Of a DNA stretch of 64,000 nucleotides, positions 1-10,900 are shown piece after piece. The notes beneath the pieces were generated by a model, which saw only the letters and a program-made list of their open reading frames with translations, had not been told where the DNA came from and did no database searches. Position 1 is the stretch's first letter. Every line of letters begins with the position of its first letter. Both the position numbers and the translations under genes were made by a program. Origin of the DNA: a virus; IMG/VR virus record IMGVR_UViG_3300008459_000008, positions 42,240-106,239 of that record; one strand, given 5' to 3'.

Positions 1-15
1 TAAAATTTTAGACAT

Positions 16-49
16 ATAACAATTATATGTTGATATGATTAATTGTTAT
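16..49. terminator. Inverted repeat, probable terminator
   Basis: A perfect 10-bp inverted repeat (16-25 pairs with 40-49, arm ATAACAATTA) is followed by an A/T run. It lies upstream of the first giant gene and probably ends transcription coming from outside the window. Being AT-only apart from one pair, it is a weak terminator. Confidence 0.4.
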
Positions 50-87
50 AAAAAACTAATTTTTACATTTTGTTTTTTGTGAAAACG

Positions 88-94
88 ATATATA
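88..94 (+). promoter_or_regulatory. ATATATA box, putative phage promoter element
   Basis: ATATATA lies 22 nt before the start at 117. The same box stands before about 29 genes here and resembles the T4 late -10 element TATAAATA in composition. Confidence 0.45.
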
Positions 95-116
95 AAAAAA
101 AAGAAAAAATTAAGTA

Positions 117-3100
117 ATGAAAAACATTTTATTATACCTTAGTTGTTTGTTAATTACATCCAACTTATTTTCTCAAGTAAAGATGGATGTTTGGAATAAA
201 AATCCAAACACATCTCGTACTATAGCAAAAATAAATCCATCCAAATTACCAGTGTCATTCGAATCGACTTTACCAGATGGTTCAACAGAAATTTATGATA
301 AATGGAACGTCTCTGACATTGAAGTAGAAACATCAACAAAGAAAAAATATACTTTCAAACCAAATGCTTATAAAGCAAGAAAAAATTTAAGTATTTTGAC
401 ATATACTGAAAATGGTTGGGAAGGTATGTATCAATCACCTGATGGTTCATCTTATTCAATGAATCCCACCAGTGTTACTAAAGATGATACAAGACCACAA
501 GGAACTCTAGGTGGTTGTGAAACGATGATTCCGGCAAATATTACGATAAACAAAATACCAGAGAGAACTCCACAAACATCAAATTTATTAACAAATACTC
601 AATATTATGACCCTGCTATAACAATAAATAAAAATTTAACAGTGTATGCAGAGGTGACAAATGACTTACACGTTTCACTAGGAAATAATTTAACAACAAC
701 ACAAAACTGGGTCACTAATTTGTTTCTTGCAGTTTCCAATATTTACGCTCAGGAAGGTCTGACAGTCACATTGAATAAAATTTATGTCTGGCAGTCTGTT
801 GATCCGTATGGTTATCAAACCACAACAACTTCGTCATGTATCCTAGGGGGTGGGTCCCTTTATGGATCAGCATTCTGTACCGGTTTTACTGATAATATTA
901 AAAATAATCTACCAGTCAATCCAAATAACACCACGACTAATGTGACATCTCATTTCAAACATCTATTACATGGTAGAGGTTCTTTAGGTGGTATAGCTTG
1001 GTTAGGAGGCAACTCTGATGGATACAATCCTGATACTTGGAATGTAGTCGGAACGAATTTATCAACCGCAGTGTCAGGTTTCACGAGCACGACAATCCCT
1101 TCACAAGCTACCACAGGTTATAACTGGCCAGTATATGTCACCGCACATGAGATGGGACACAATTGTGGTTCCTCACACACACAGTTTTGTAGGTGGAGAA
1201 ATGATCAAGGTGCCTATTTAGGTAGATTAGATAGCTGTTATAAAGGAGAAAATTACAATTCTACGGGATATTGTACTCAAGAAACTGTAGAACCTTGTCC
1301 TGCCAACTGTACTCAAACCACATATCTAACCACTAAACCAAATAATAATGGTACAATAATGAGTTACTGTCATTTGAATGGTTCTGTAAACTTGTCATCA
1401 AGATTTGGTAAATATCCAAGATTTGCTATGAGAAGTTCTGTGGATAGGACCCCATACATACTCAATCCAATCTCAACTTTACCAGAAGTCGCGTCCGCAA
1501 ATGTCACTTCTATAACATCTTTTACAGCTACTTGTGGAGGGAATGTGACATTTGGTGGTGGTTCAGGTGTAACCGCAAGAGGAGTATGTTGGGCCCCTTA
1601 CCCAACAGAGCCTACAACCGCCAACTCTAAAACCCTCGATGGTACAGGAACTGGATCATTCACTAGTGTTATGACTAATTTGACACCAGCGGTGACTCTT
1701 TATGTAAGAGCGTATGCAACTAATTCTGCCGGAACTTCATACGGAGGATTAAGACTTTTCACACCAGGTCCGCCAGTACCACCAGTTTTGACAACAGTGC
1801 CTATCAATACCGTAGGACAAACAACAGCAAAATCAGGTGGTACAATTTCAAGCGGTGGTGGGGGAACTATTACTAGAAAAGGTGTTGTTTGGAGTATATT
1901 CCCCATACCTGATAATACTACTATAAACTCGGAGATTGGTAATACGAATGATGGTACTGGAACTGCGAACTTTACAAGTTCAATAACAGGCCTTACTCTT
2001 GGTGTAACTTATTACGTGAGAGCATATGCAGAAAATGAGTATGGTGTCGGTTGGGGTAGTGAATTAACATTCACAACTAGTACTGCTACTACACCATCAT
2101 TAACAACCAATTCAGTTACTACATTCACAAATACAACAGCAACTATGGGTGGTAATGTAACTGCGTCCGGTGGAGCCTCAGTTTCAAGACGAGGTGTTTG
2201 TTATGCGACTACTCAAAATCCCACAATCGCTAATACTGTAGTAAATATAGGTACTGGTACTGGCACTTTTTCACAAAGTGTGACTGGATTGAGTCAAGGT
2301 GTAACCTATTATGTGAGAGCCTTTGCAGAAAACCAAGCTGGTCTTAATTATGGCACTCAAGTTAGTTTCAAAACATTGACTATCCCATCTGTGTCAACCA
2401 CCGCAGCTACTAATTTAGCAACAACATCATTTACTACAGGTGGTAATGTAACATCTGCCGGTGGTGGCAGTCTTACTGTTACTGCTAGAGGTGTTTGTTA
2501 TTCTACCTCAACTAGTCCGTCTCTGACTAATGGTACTGTGTTATCAATTGGAACCGGAACTGGCACATTCACAACAAACATCACTGCATTGACACAAGGC
2601 GTCACATACTATGTGAGAGCTTATGCAACTAATACTTATGGTACTGCTTATGGAAGTCAAATCACTGTCAAGACACTGACTGTACCAACAGTCACTACTA
2701 CGGCTTCAACAGCTCTGTCTAAGACAGGTTTCACAACTGGTGGTAATGTAACTTCAGCAGGAGGTGGTACCTTATCAGTCACTGAAAGGGGTATTGTTTA
2801 TTCAACAACGGTACAAGATCCAACTACATCCAATACAAAGGTTTTAGCAGCAACACCAACAGGTACGGGATCTTATACAATAAGTTTGACGGGTTTAACA
2901 CCTGGTACAATTTATTATGTTAGAGCTTATGCAATAAATTCAGTAGGTACTGGTTACGGTTCTCGTATAACAGTGACCACTCCAAGTGAACCAGTATTAT
3001 CAACAACTTCGATAACATCTATATCAACTACAACAGCATCATCTGGTGGAACAATTACATCAAGTTCGGGATCAACAGTTACTGCTAGGGGGGTTTGTTA

Positions 3101-4853
3101 TTCCACATCTCCAAATCCTACGACCGCAAACACAACCACAAGTAATGGGACTGGAACAGGTACATTTACAAGTAGTCTAACTGGACTATCTCCTTCTACT
3201 ACATATTATGTAAAGGCATACGCAATTAACACCACTGGTACGGGTTATGGTAATGAATTATCATTTACTACGACATCTTCTGGATCTTTTCCATCACTAA
3301 CAACTACTGCAGCAAGTGGTATATCTCAAACTACTGCATCTTCTGGTGGAAATGTGACTGCTGATGGTGGTTCAACGGTCACCGCAAGAGGAATTTGTTA
3401 CGCAACCACACAAAATCCAACCCTATCAAATACGGTAGTAAATAGTGGTTCGGGTACTGGTGTTTTTACAAGTTCATTATCTGGATTGACACCAAACACT
3501 ACTTATTATATCAGAGCCTTTGCTACAAATTCAAATGGAACAAATTTCGGAACACAAGTTTCTTTTACGACTTTATCCTCAATTACATTTCCCATTTTAA
3601 CAACAAATACAGTGACATCCATAACTTCAACATCAGCAACTTCTGGTGGTAATATTACAAGTGATGGTGGTGCTACTGTCACTGCAAGGGGGGTTTGTTA
3701 TGCCACAACACAAAATCCAACGACCTCAAATACAGTGATTACAAGTGGTTCAGGTACTGGAACATTTTCAGTGTCGATCACTGGTCTTACAAGTGGTGTA
3801 ACCTATTATGTTAGATCTTATGCTACTAATTCAGCGGGCACAAATTATGGAACCCAACAATCTTTTACAACTTTGGTCTTTCCTTCATTATCTACTACTT
3901 CCGCGACTAGTGTCACTTCTACAACTGCGACAACCGGAGGTAATGTAACTTCAGATGGTGGGGCTACAGTAACCGCTAGAGGTGTGTGTTATGCAACAAC
4001 ACAAACCCCAACCCTTTCAAATTCATTCACATCAAATGGTACCGGTGTGGGATCATTTACCAGTAGTTTAACTGGTCTAACTCAGAATACTACTTACTAT
4101 GTAAGAGCTTATGCGACTAATTCAGTTGGTACAAATTATGGTAGTCAAATCAGTTTTACGACTACTACTGGTGAGACTTTACCTACTGTAACGACTACCG
4201 CAGTGACTTCTGTGACTTCGAACAGTGCCTCTTCAGGTGGAAATGTTACAAGTTCTGGTTCACAATCTGTAACATCTAGAGGAGTAGTCTGGTCGACCTC
4301 AATAGATCCTACAGTGTCATTGACTACAAAAACTGTCAATGGTAGTGGAACAGGTACTTTCACTAGTTCAATAACATCACTATCAGCTTCTACTACTTAT
4401 TATGTAAGAGCTTATGCTACGAGTTCTGTTGGTACTGGTTATGGTAATAATGTTCAATTCACAACATCATCATCACCTACAGCATCTTGCACAGTGACTA
4501 CTTTTGCACCATACCAATTAAATGGTTTTTGGAGATTTAAATGGAATTTGAATTCGAATTGTAACAGCTACACTGTCACTGTAAGTAGATATAATTATAC
4601 GAGTTCTTCTGTCCAACCTCCAGTTGGAGCAACACCTGTTGCTACAGGTGCTAGATTGACCAACTATGTTCCCACGACCAATGAAATTTCTCAAGGATTT
4701 ATTGACCAACAAATGAATCCCCAACCTGCTACCACTGGATATTGGTACAGTTTTGATGTAAAATGTAATGCAACTTCTTGTAGTGGTTCAAACACTACTA
4801 GATCACCTTACTTCTATGTAGGTACTACTCCAGCATCGACAATCGGTAAATAA
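117..4853 (+). CDS. Secreted metzincin-like metalloprotease with 10 Fn3-like repeats
   Basis: The 1578-residue product starts with a flavobacterial signal peptide (residues 1-20, ending FSQ). After a prodomain-like stretch comes a metzincin zinc site, HEMGHNCGSSH at 344-354 (HExxHxxGxxH with catalytic Glu345), and a Met-turn-like IMSYC around Met415, as in reprolysin/M12B-type proteases. Residues about 455-1450 hold ten 90-100-residue repeats with the core RGVCYST...GTGTF...YYVRAYATN...YG...FTT, which read as fibronectin-III-like beta domains. A C-terminal domain (about 1455-1578) is shared with the next two genes. No T9SS sorting domain is visible. The protein probably acts outside the cell on proteins or glycoproteins. 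A protease with a signal peptide is very unusual in a phage. The substrate is unknown, and an adhesive role for the repeats is inference. Confidence 0.85.
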   Translation: MKNILLYLSCLLITSNLFSQVKMDVWNKNPNTSRTIAKINPSKLPVSFESTLPDGSTEIYDKWNVSDIEVETSTKKKYTFKPNAYKARKNLSILTYTENGWEGMYQSPDGSSYSMNPTSVTKDDTRPQGTLGGCETMIPANITINKIPERTPQTSNLLTNTQYYDPAITINKNLTVYAEVTNDLHVSLGNNLTTTQNWVTNLFLAVSNIYAQEGLTVTLNKIYVWQSVDPYGYQTTTTSSCILGGGSLYGSAFCTGFTDNIKNNLPVNPNNTTTNVTSHFKHLLHGRGSLGGIAWLGGNSDGYNPDTWNVVGTNLSTAVSGFTSTTIPSQATTGYNWPVYVTAHEMGHNCGSSHTQFCRWRNDQGAYLGRLDSCYKGENYNSTGYCTQETVEPCPANCTQTTYLTTKPNNNGTIMSYCHLNGSVNLSSRFGKYPRFAMRSSVDRTPYILNPISTLPEVASANVTSITSFTATCGGNVTFGGGSGVTARGVCWAPYPTEPTTANSKTLDGTGTGSFTSVMTNLTPAVTLYVRAYATNSAGTSYGGLRLFTPGPPVPPVLTTVPINTVGQTTAKSGGTISSGGGGTITRKGVVWSIFPIPDNTTINSEIGNTNDGTGTANFTSSITGLTLGVTYYVRAYAENEYGVGWGSELTFTTSTATTPSLTTNSVTTFTNTTATMGGNVTASGGASVSRRGVCYATTQNPTIANTVVNIGTGTGTFSQSVTGLSQGVTYYVRAFAENQAGLNYGTQVSFKTLTIPSVSTTAATNLATTSFTTGGNVTSAGGGSLTVTARGVCYSTSTSPSLTNGTVLSIGTGTGTFTTNITALTQGVTYYVRAYATNTYGTAYGSQITVKTLTVPTVTTTASTALSKTGFTTGGNVTSAGGGTLSVTERGIVYSTTVQDPTTSNTKVLAATPTGTGSYTISLTGLTPGTIYYVRAYAINSVGTGYGSRITVTTPSEPVLSTTSITSISTTTASSGGTITSSSGSTVTARGVCYSTSPNPTTANTTTSNGTGTGTFTSSLTGLSPSTTYYVKAYAINTTGTGYGNELSFTTTSSGSFPSLTTTAASGISQTTASSGGNVTADGGSTVTARGICYATTQNPTLSNTVVNSGSGTGVFTSSLSGLTPNTTYYIRAFATNSNGTNFGTQVSFTTLSSITFPILTTNTVTSITSTSATSGGNITSDGGATVTARGVCYATTQNPTTSNTVITSGSGTGTFSVSITGLTSGVTYYVRSYATNSAGTNYGTQQSFTTLVFPSLSTTSATSVTSTTATTGGNVTSDGGATVTARGVCYATTQTPTLSNSFTSNGTGVGSFTSSLTGLTQNTTYYVRAYATNSVGTNYGSQISFTTTTGETLPTVTTTAVTSVTSNSASSGGNVTSSGSQSVTSRGVVWSTSIDPTVSLTTKTVNGSGTGTFTSSITSLSASTTYYVRAYATSSVGTGYGNNVQFTTSSSPTASCTVTTFAPYQLNGFWRFKWNLNSNCNSYTVTVSRYNYTSSSVQPPVGATPVATGARLTNYVPTTNEISQGFIDQQMNPQPATTGYWYSFDVKCNATSCSGSNTTRSPYFYVGTTPASTIGK
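1480..4470 (+). repeat. Ten tandem Fn3-like coding repeats
   Basis: Ten units of about 280-300 bp encode domains that each begin with a P-x-[LV]-[ST]-T-type strand, then SGGN[VI]T, RGVC[YW], and end in FTT. Units share protein and DNA similarity but are not identical. Boundaries were placed by eye. Confidence 0.8.
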
Positions 4854-4878
4854 GGAATTATCCTCAAATAAAATTTGA

Positions 4879-4885
4879 ATATATA
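4879..4885 (+). promoter_or_regulatory. ATATATA box upstream of second metzincin gene
   Basis: ATATATA ends 24 nt before the start at 4910. The third metzincin gene has no such box and follows after 15 nt, so this box may drive both. Confidence 0.45.
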
Positions 4886-4909
4886 CAAAAAAAACATATC
4901 AAATACAAA

Positions 4910-7900
4910 ATGAAAAAGTTTCTGTTCTTTCTAACAAGTTTGATTTTAACGTTGAATTCGTTTGGTCAAGTGAAATTGAACGTTTGGGACAAAAATCCAA
5001 ATGTATCTAAAACAATCAATAATATAAAACCGAATAATTTACCAAAAACATTCGAGTCGTTGACACCGGATGGTGAAAAAACCATCTATGATAGATGGGA
5101 AGTTCCAGCTATAACAGTTGTGTCATCTAAAGGTAAGTCATACACAACAAAACCAGTGGCTTACAAATCAAGAAATGGATTTGGTGTCTTAACCTATTCC
5201 AAAAATGGGTGGCAGGGTTTACATTCTGGTAGGAGTGGTAAATTTTACTCAATGACACCTTCAAAGGTTAATGAGGACACATCGTCATTGAGATCAGTCG
5301 AAGAATATTGTGGAGGTGCAGGTTTACAACCAAGTAGCCAAAATATTGATCAAAAAAAAGACACAAAAAAGACTCCGTCGGTCGGTAGATTAACTAATAG
5401 TGATTTTTATAATCCATTAGTACCAATCAATAAAACTTGTAGTGTTTATGCAGAAATTGCTTTTGATCTACATACTGCGTTGGGTGGAAATCTAGCTACA
5501 ACTGAAGATTGGGTTACGAGACTTTTTCTAGGTATATCACAAATCTATTTGAATGAGGGTATAACAATATACTTGAATAAAGTTTATGTTTGGGAAGCGT
5601 TAGACCCATATGGATATACCACACAAACAGGTACACAGGATGTAGTTAGAAGTAATGTACTCAATCTATTCGGTGGAAAAATTTTAAATAATCTTCCAAC
5701 CAATCCAAATTCAAACTTTAAACATTTACTTACTAATGCTACTTATGGGGGAGTTGCTTACTACGGACCATTCACACCATCAGATGGATACACTCCCGCA
5801 AGCGATTTATTCGGTCCGACCAGTAGAGTAGGTCTATCTAGTATGAGTAACAAACTAGAGATAGCATCAACACCAACAGATTTAAGTGTTTACAACGATA
5901 GAAGATGGTGTTTACTTGTAGTTGCTCATGAGTTAGGTCATAATTTTGGTTCAAGACACACACAGTGGTGTGGTTGGAAAAGTGATGTTGGTACACTAAT
6001 TGGTAGACTAGACTCTTGTACAAATGGTGAAACTTCAAATCCACTAGGACCTAATTGTGGAGCAACTAGCTACCCATCATATAAACCGACCATAATGAGT
6101 TATTGTCAGTTCCATCAGAATGCTCCTGCTTTTTCACAATTTTTATCCAATGGTTTTGGAAAGTATCCTAGATTTAGTATAAGGACTGGATTAGCCAATT
6201 CATCAGACATACCTTATACAAATGCTTCGATACCAACACTTACCACAACCCCAATAGTTACCTATACCGCTACAACTGCTACATCGGGTGGTAACATCAC
6301 AAGTGATGGTGGTGCTAATGTAACCTCGAGAGGGGTGTGTTGGTCAACATCACCAAACCCGACAATATCGGGATCAAGAACTCTTGATGGTTCCTTTTCA
6401 GGGAGTTTTACTAGTAACATCACAGGTCTTTTAGGTGGAATAACTTATTACGTCAGAGCTTATGCAACCAATCAAGCCGGAACTGCTTATGGTAATGAAG
6501 TTAGTTTCACTACATCAGTACCCCTTGTACCAACACTATCGTCAACAACCGCCGCAACATCTATCACCAATAACAGCGCAACATCAGGTGGTAATGTGAG
6601 TGCAAATGGTGGTGGTTCAATTACCGCTAGGGGTGTTTGTTGGTCAACTTCAACAACCCCAACAATATCAAATTCGAGAACTAATGATGCTGTAGGTACA
6701 GGTACAGGCTCTTTCACAAGTAGTTTGACGGGTCTATCAGCTGGTACAACATACTATGTAAGATCTTACGCAACAAACAGTGCAGGAACGGGTTATGGAC
6801 CACAGATAACATTCTCAACATTTTCCGCATCTTCAATACTTATAAACACTACTGCTCTTACGGGATTAGCTCCCAAAAACGTGACGACGGGTGGAACAAT
6901 TACTTCAGACGGAGGTTCTGCAGTGACAGCAAGAGGGGTGTGTTGGTCAACAACAAGCCCACCAACTATATCGAATAGTAAGGTCAATACTGGAACAGGT
7001 ACAGGAACGTATACAAGTACGGTTAGTGGATTATCTCCATCTACGACATATTATTTGAGGTCATTTGCTACAAACTCTAGTGGTACAACATATGGTAATG
7101 AACTCTCCTTTACAACCACATCTGTTCCAACATTCATTAATGGTACTCCTAGTTATGTCTCACAAACATCTATAAAAACCAATTACACTATAAGTTTTCC
7201 AAATCAATCGTTTTCCAGCCATGCTTTGGGTGCTTCAACGACAAACCCACCGGATTCCTATAATCTGAATTCATCATCTTATACTTTTAATTCTGTATCA
7301 GGAACATACCAATCACTTCTCGGTAGAAAATCGACTTCACAAGGTCTTCAACCTTCAACGACATATTTTATTAGACCTATAGCAACAGACATATATGATA
7401 ATTTCTATTACGGACCAATAACACAAGCTACTACGCTTGCTCCTTCTCTACCTGTCTGTACTACGTATGTTGCAACTGAAGTTAGTACCCCGACTACAAA
7501 TGCATCGACCGCTAAATTGAGTGGTAAAGTTACATCAATAGGTGGGGCTATCACAGAAAGAGGTTTTTGTTATTCTACAACACAAAATCCAACCACATCA
7601 AATAGTAAAGTTACTACAACAACTTGTTCATCGGATGATGATTGTTTATTATCATTTACAAACACAGTGGCTAATTTTACTCCTGGTACTACCTACTATG
7701 TAAGATCCTACGCGATAAATCCAAGTGGTGTTGGTTATGGGAATCAAGTATCATTCACAACACCGATTTATGTCTATCAAGGACCACCAATAGTCGTTAT
7801 TGACTCAATCAGAAACATCTCAACTGTTGGTGCTAAACTTTATGGTCGAGTGACAAACAGAGGGGGTTCTGATTGTGTATTGAGTAGTGGATGTAGAGGT

Positions 7901-10900
7901 GTAGTTATAAGTGCAGTCACAAATAGTCCATCGAGTGGATGTGGAGTAGATGCAAACTTTGATCCTATATGTTGGTCATTTGTTGAAACTCCAAATGTTC
8001 AAAGTATAACAGGTGCTTTTGAAGTGGATTTCCAGGCAGGCAATCAATTGATGAAAGCAAATACAACTTATTATGTTAGGGCATACGCCACTAATTTTTT
8101 CGCAAATAACCAAAACAATTACGGATACTCCGCAACAAGTACATTTAAAACATTATTAACTGGAACAACACCCCTACTTTATACCAACACTACTGTGAGT
8201 ATCACAACCACGAGCGCAACAAGTGGTGGATTTATAACTTCACAGGGTGGTGCAAGTGTCACTCAAAAGGGAGTAGTGTGGTCTACATCTCCAAATCCAA
8301 CCACATCACTTTCTACAAAAACTTCTAATGGAACAGGCACTGCAGCTTATTCAAGTAATATGACAGGTCTCACACCTAATACTTTATACTATGTAAGAGC
8401 ATACGCTGTAAATAGTTTTGGAACATCTTATGGTCCTCAAGTACAATTCACTACAAATGCGAGTGCCGGACTAGCCACATTAACAACTACATCAGTCACA
8501 AATTTATCTACAACATCGGTGACATCAGGTGGTAACATTACAAACAGTGGTGGTACAAATGTTACTGCAAGAGGCGTATGTTACTCCACATCAACTAACC
8601 CAACAATAACTAACGGCACAGTTGTCGCGAGTGGTTCTGGTACAGGATCGTTCACAACAAATATCACTGGATTGATTCAAGGTAATACTTATTTTTTAAG
8701 GGCTTTTGCTACAAATACTTCCGGTACAAGTTATGGTAATCAAGTACAAATCACTACACTAACACTACCATCAATAACCACTACCGTCGCAAGTAATGTA
8801 ACCAGCACAACAGTAATTACTGGTGGTAATGTAACATCGGATGGTGGTTCGACTATTACGGAAAGAGGTGTCTGTTATGAAACAACACAGAACCCAACTA
8901 CAGGAAATTTTAAACTAGTATCAACTGGCACGACAGGTACGTTTACATCAAACATAACTGACTTGACACCAGGCACAACTTACTATGTAAGGGCATACGC
9001 TATAAATTCTGTAGGAACTCAATACGGAACTCAAATAAGTTTTACTACCACCGCAGCACAAACAGTACCCACTGTGACAACAACTAATCCAACATCTATC
9101 ACAACTAACACGGTAAGTAGTGGTGGTACTGTTAGTTCGGATGGTAATTCCACGGTTTCATCAAGAGGTGTTGTTTGGTCAACATCTTCGGGTCCAACAA
9201 TCAATCTTACAACTAAAACGGTTAATGGTAGTGGAACTGGTAGTTTCACAAGTTCAGTTGGAGGTCTTTTACCGGGTGTACTTTACTACATAAGAGCTTA
9301 TGCTACAAATTCAATTGGTACATCTTATGGTTCAGAATTCACATTCACCACTTTAACAACTACACCCACATTATCTTCTACCATTACAGCATCAAATATA
9401 ACTCAGACCTCAGCAATCTCAGGAGGAAACGTTACAAGTGATGGTGGGATAACAATTACTGAAAGGGGGGTATGTTGGTCAACATCAAGTAATCCGACTG
9501 TTAGTCTAAGTACAAAAACAATAGATGGATCTGGTGTTGGTAGTTTTGTTAGCGATCTCACAGGATTATCTGCGAGTACTACTTATTATGTTAGAGCTTA
9601 CGCTACTAATTCAAATGGTACTAGTTATGGAACACAAATATCATTTACTACTTTATCATCAACTACGGTTCCTACTGTCACAACCACAACCGCCTCATCA
9701 ATTACATTAACATCGGCCGTATCAGGTGGTAATGTGACTTCGGACGGAGGTACTGTTGTGACTGTGAGGGGGGTAGTTTGGTCTACATCTCCTTCACCGA
9801 CAGTATCTTTAACAACTAAAACTCAAGATGGTACAGGAATTGGTACGTTTACAAGCTCTATGACCGGTTTAACCGCGTCAACAATTTACTATTATAGAGC
9901 ATATGCGACTAACTCTCAAGGGACATCATATGGTAATCAACTATCATTTACCACCACTGCAAACTTACCTGTTGTGACAACAACAAACGTAAGTTCCGTC
10001 ACACTCACAGGTGCTGTTTCTGGTGGTAACGTAACATCAACTGGTGGAGCAACAGTCACAGCAAGAGGGGTATGTTGGTCAACATCACCTAATCCTACAA
10101 TATTGAACTCAAAGACAACTGATGGAAGTGGGACTGGTACATTTACAAGTACTATCTCTAATTTATCACAAAATACAACCTATTATGTCAGAGCATACGC
10201 AACTAACTCATCTGGTACCGCATATGGGACAGAATTACAATTCATCACATCAAACACATCTTTACCAACTGTTAATACAACATCTGTCACATCTATAGAT
10301 TTCACAAGTGCTATATCTGGAGGTAATGTGGTATCAGACGGTAATTCAACAGTGACATCGAGAGGTGTGGTGTGGTCTGAAACACAAAATCCAACCCTTA
10401 GTAATTCATTTACAGTAGATGATAATGGTACTGGTACATTTACAAGTAATCTCACAAATTTGACTGCCGGCGTCACATATTATGTAAGAGCGTATGCAAC
10501 AAATTCCTTAGGTACATCATATGGAAACCAAGTATCATTCGCAACAATACCTGGTCAAGCACCAGAGGTATCAACAAACATTATAAATAACGTCACATCC
10601 ACTAATGCTGAAGTTGTTTATAGTATAAACTCAATAGGTGGTGGAACATTATCATTAAAAGGTATTTGTTATTCTACATCTCCGAACCCCACAACATCTA
10701 ATCAGAAGGTAGAAGAAGTCTGTGCAATTGAGACCCCATGTGAGATCGGTCAATATACAATTACTTTCATAAATCCATTGTCTCCAAATGTGACTTATTA
10801 TGTAAGAGCCTACGCAACAAGTGAATTTGGAACCTCATATGGAGAAGAACTTTCCTTCACAACATTGATTAATTTCCCAACACTCACAACCACATCTATA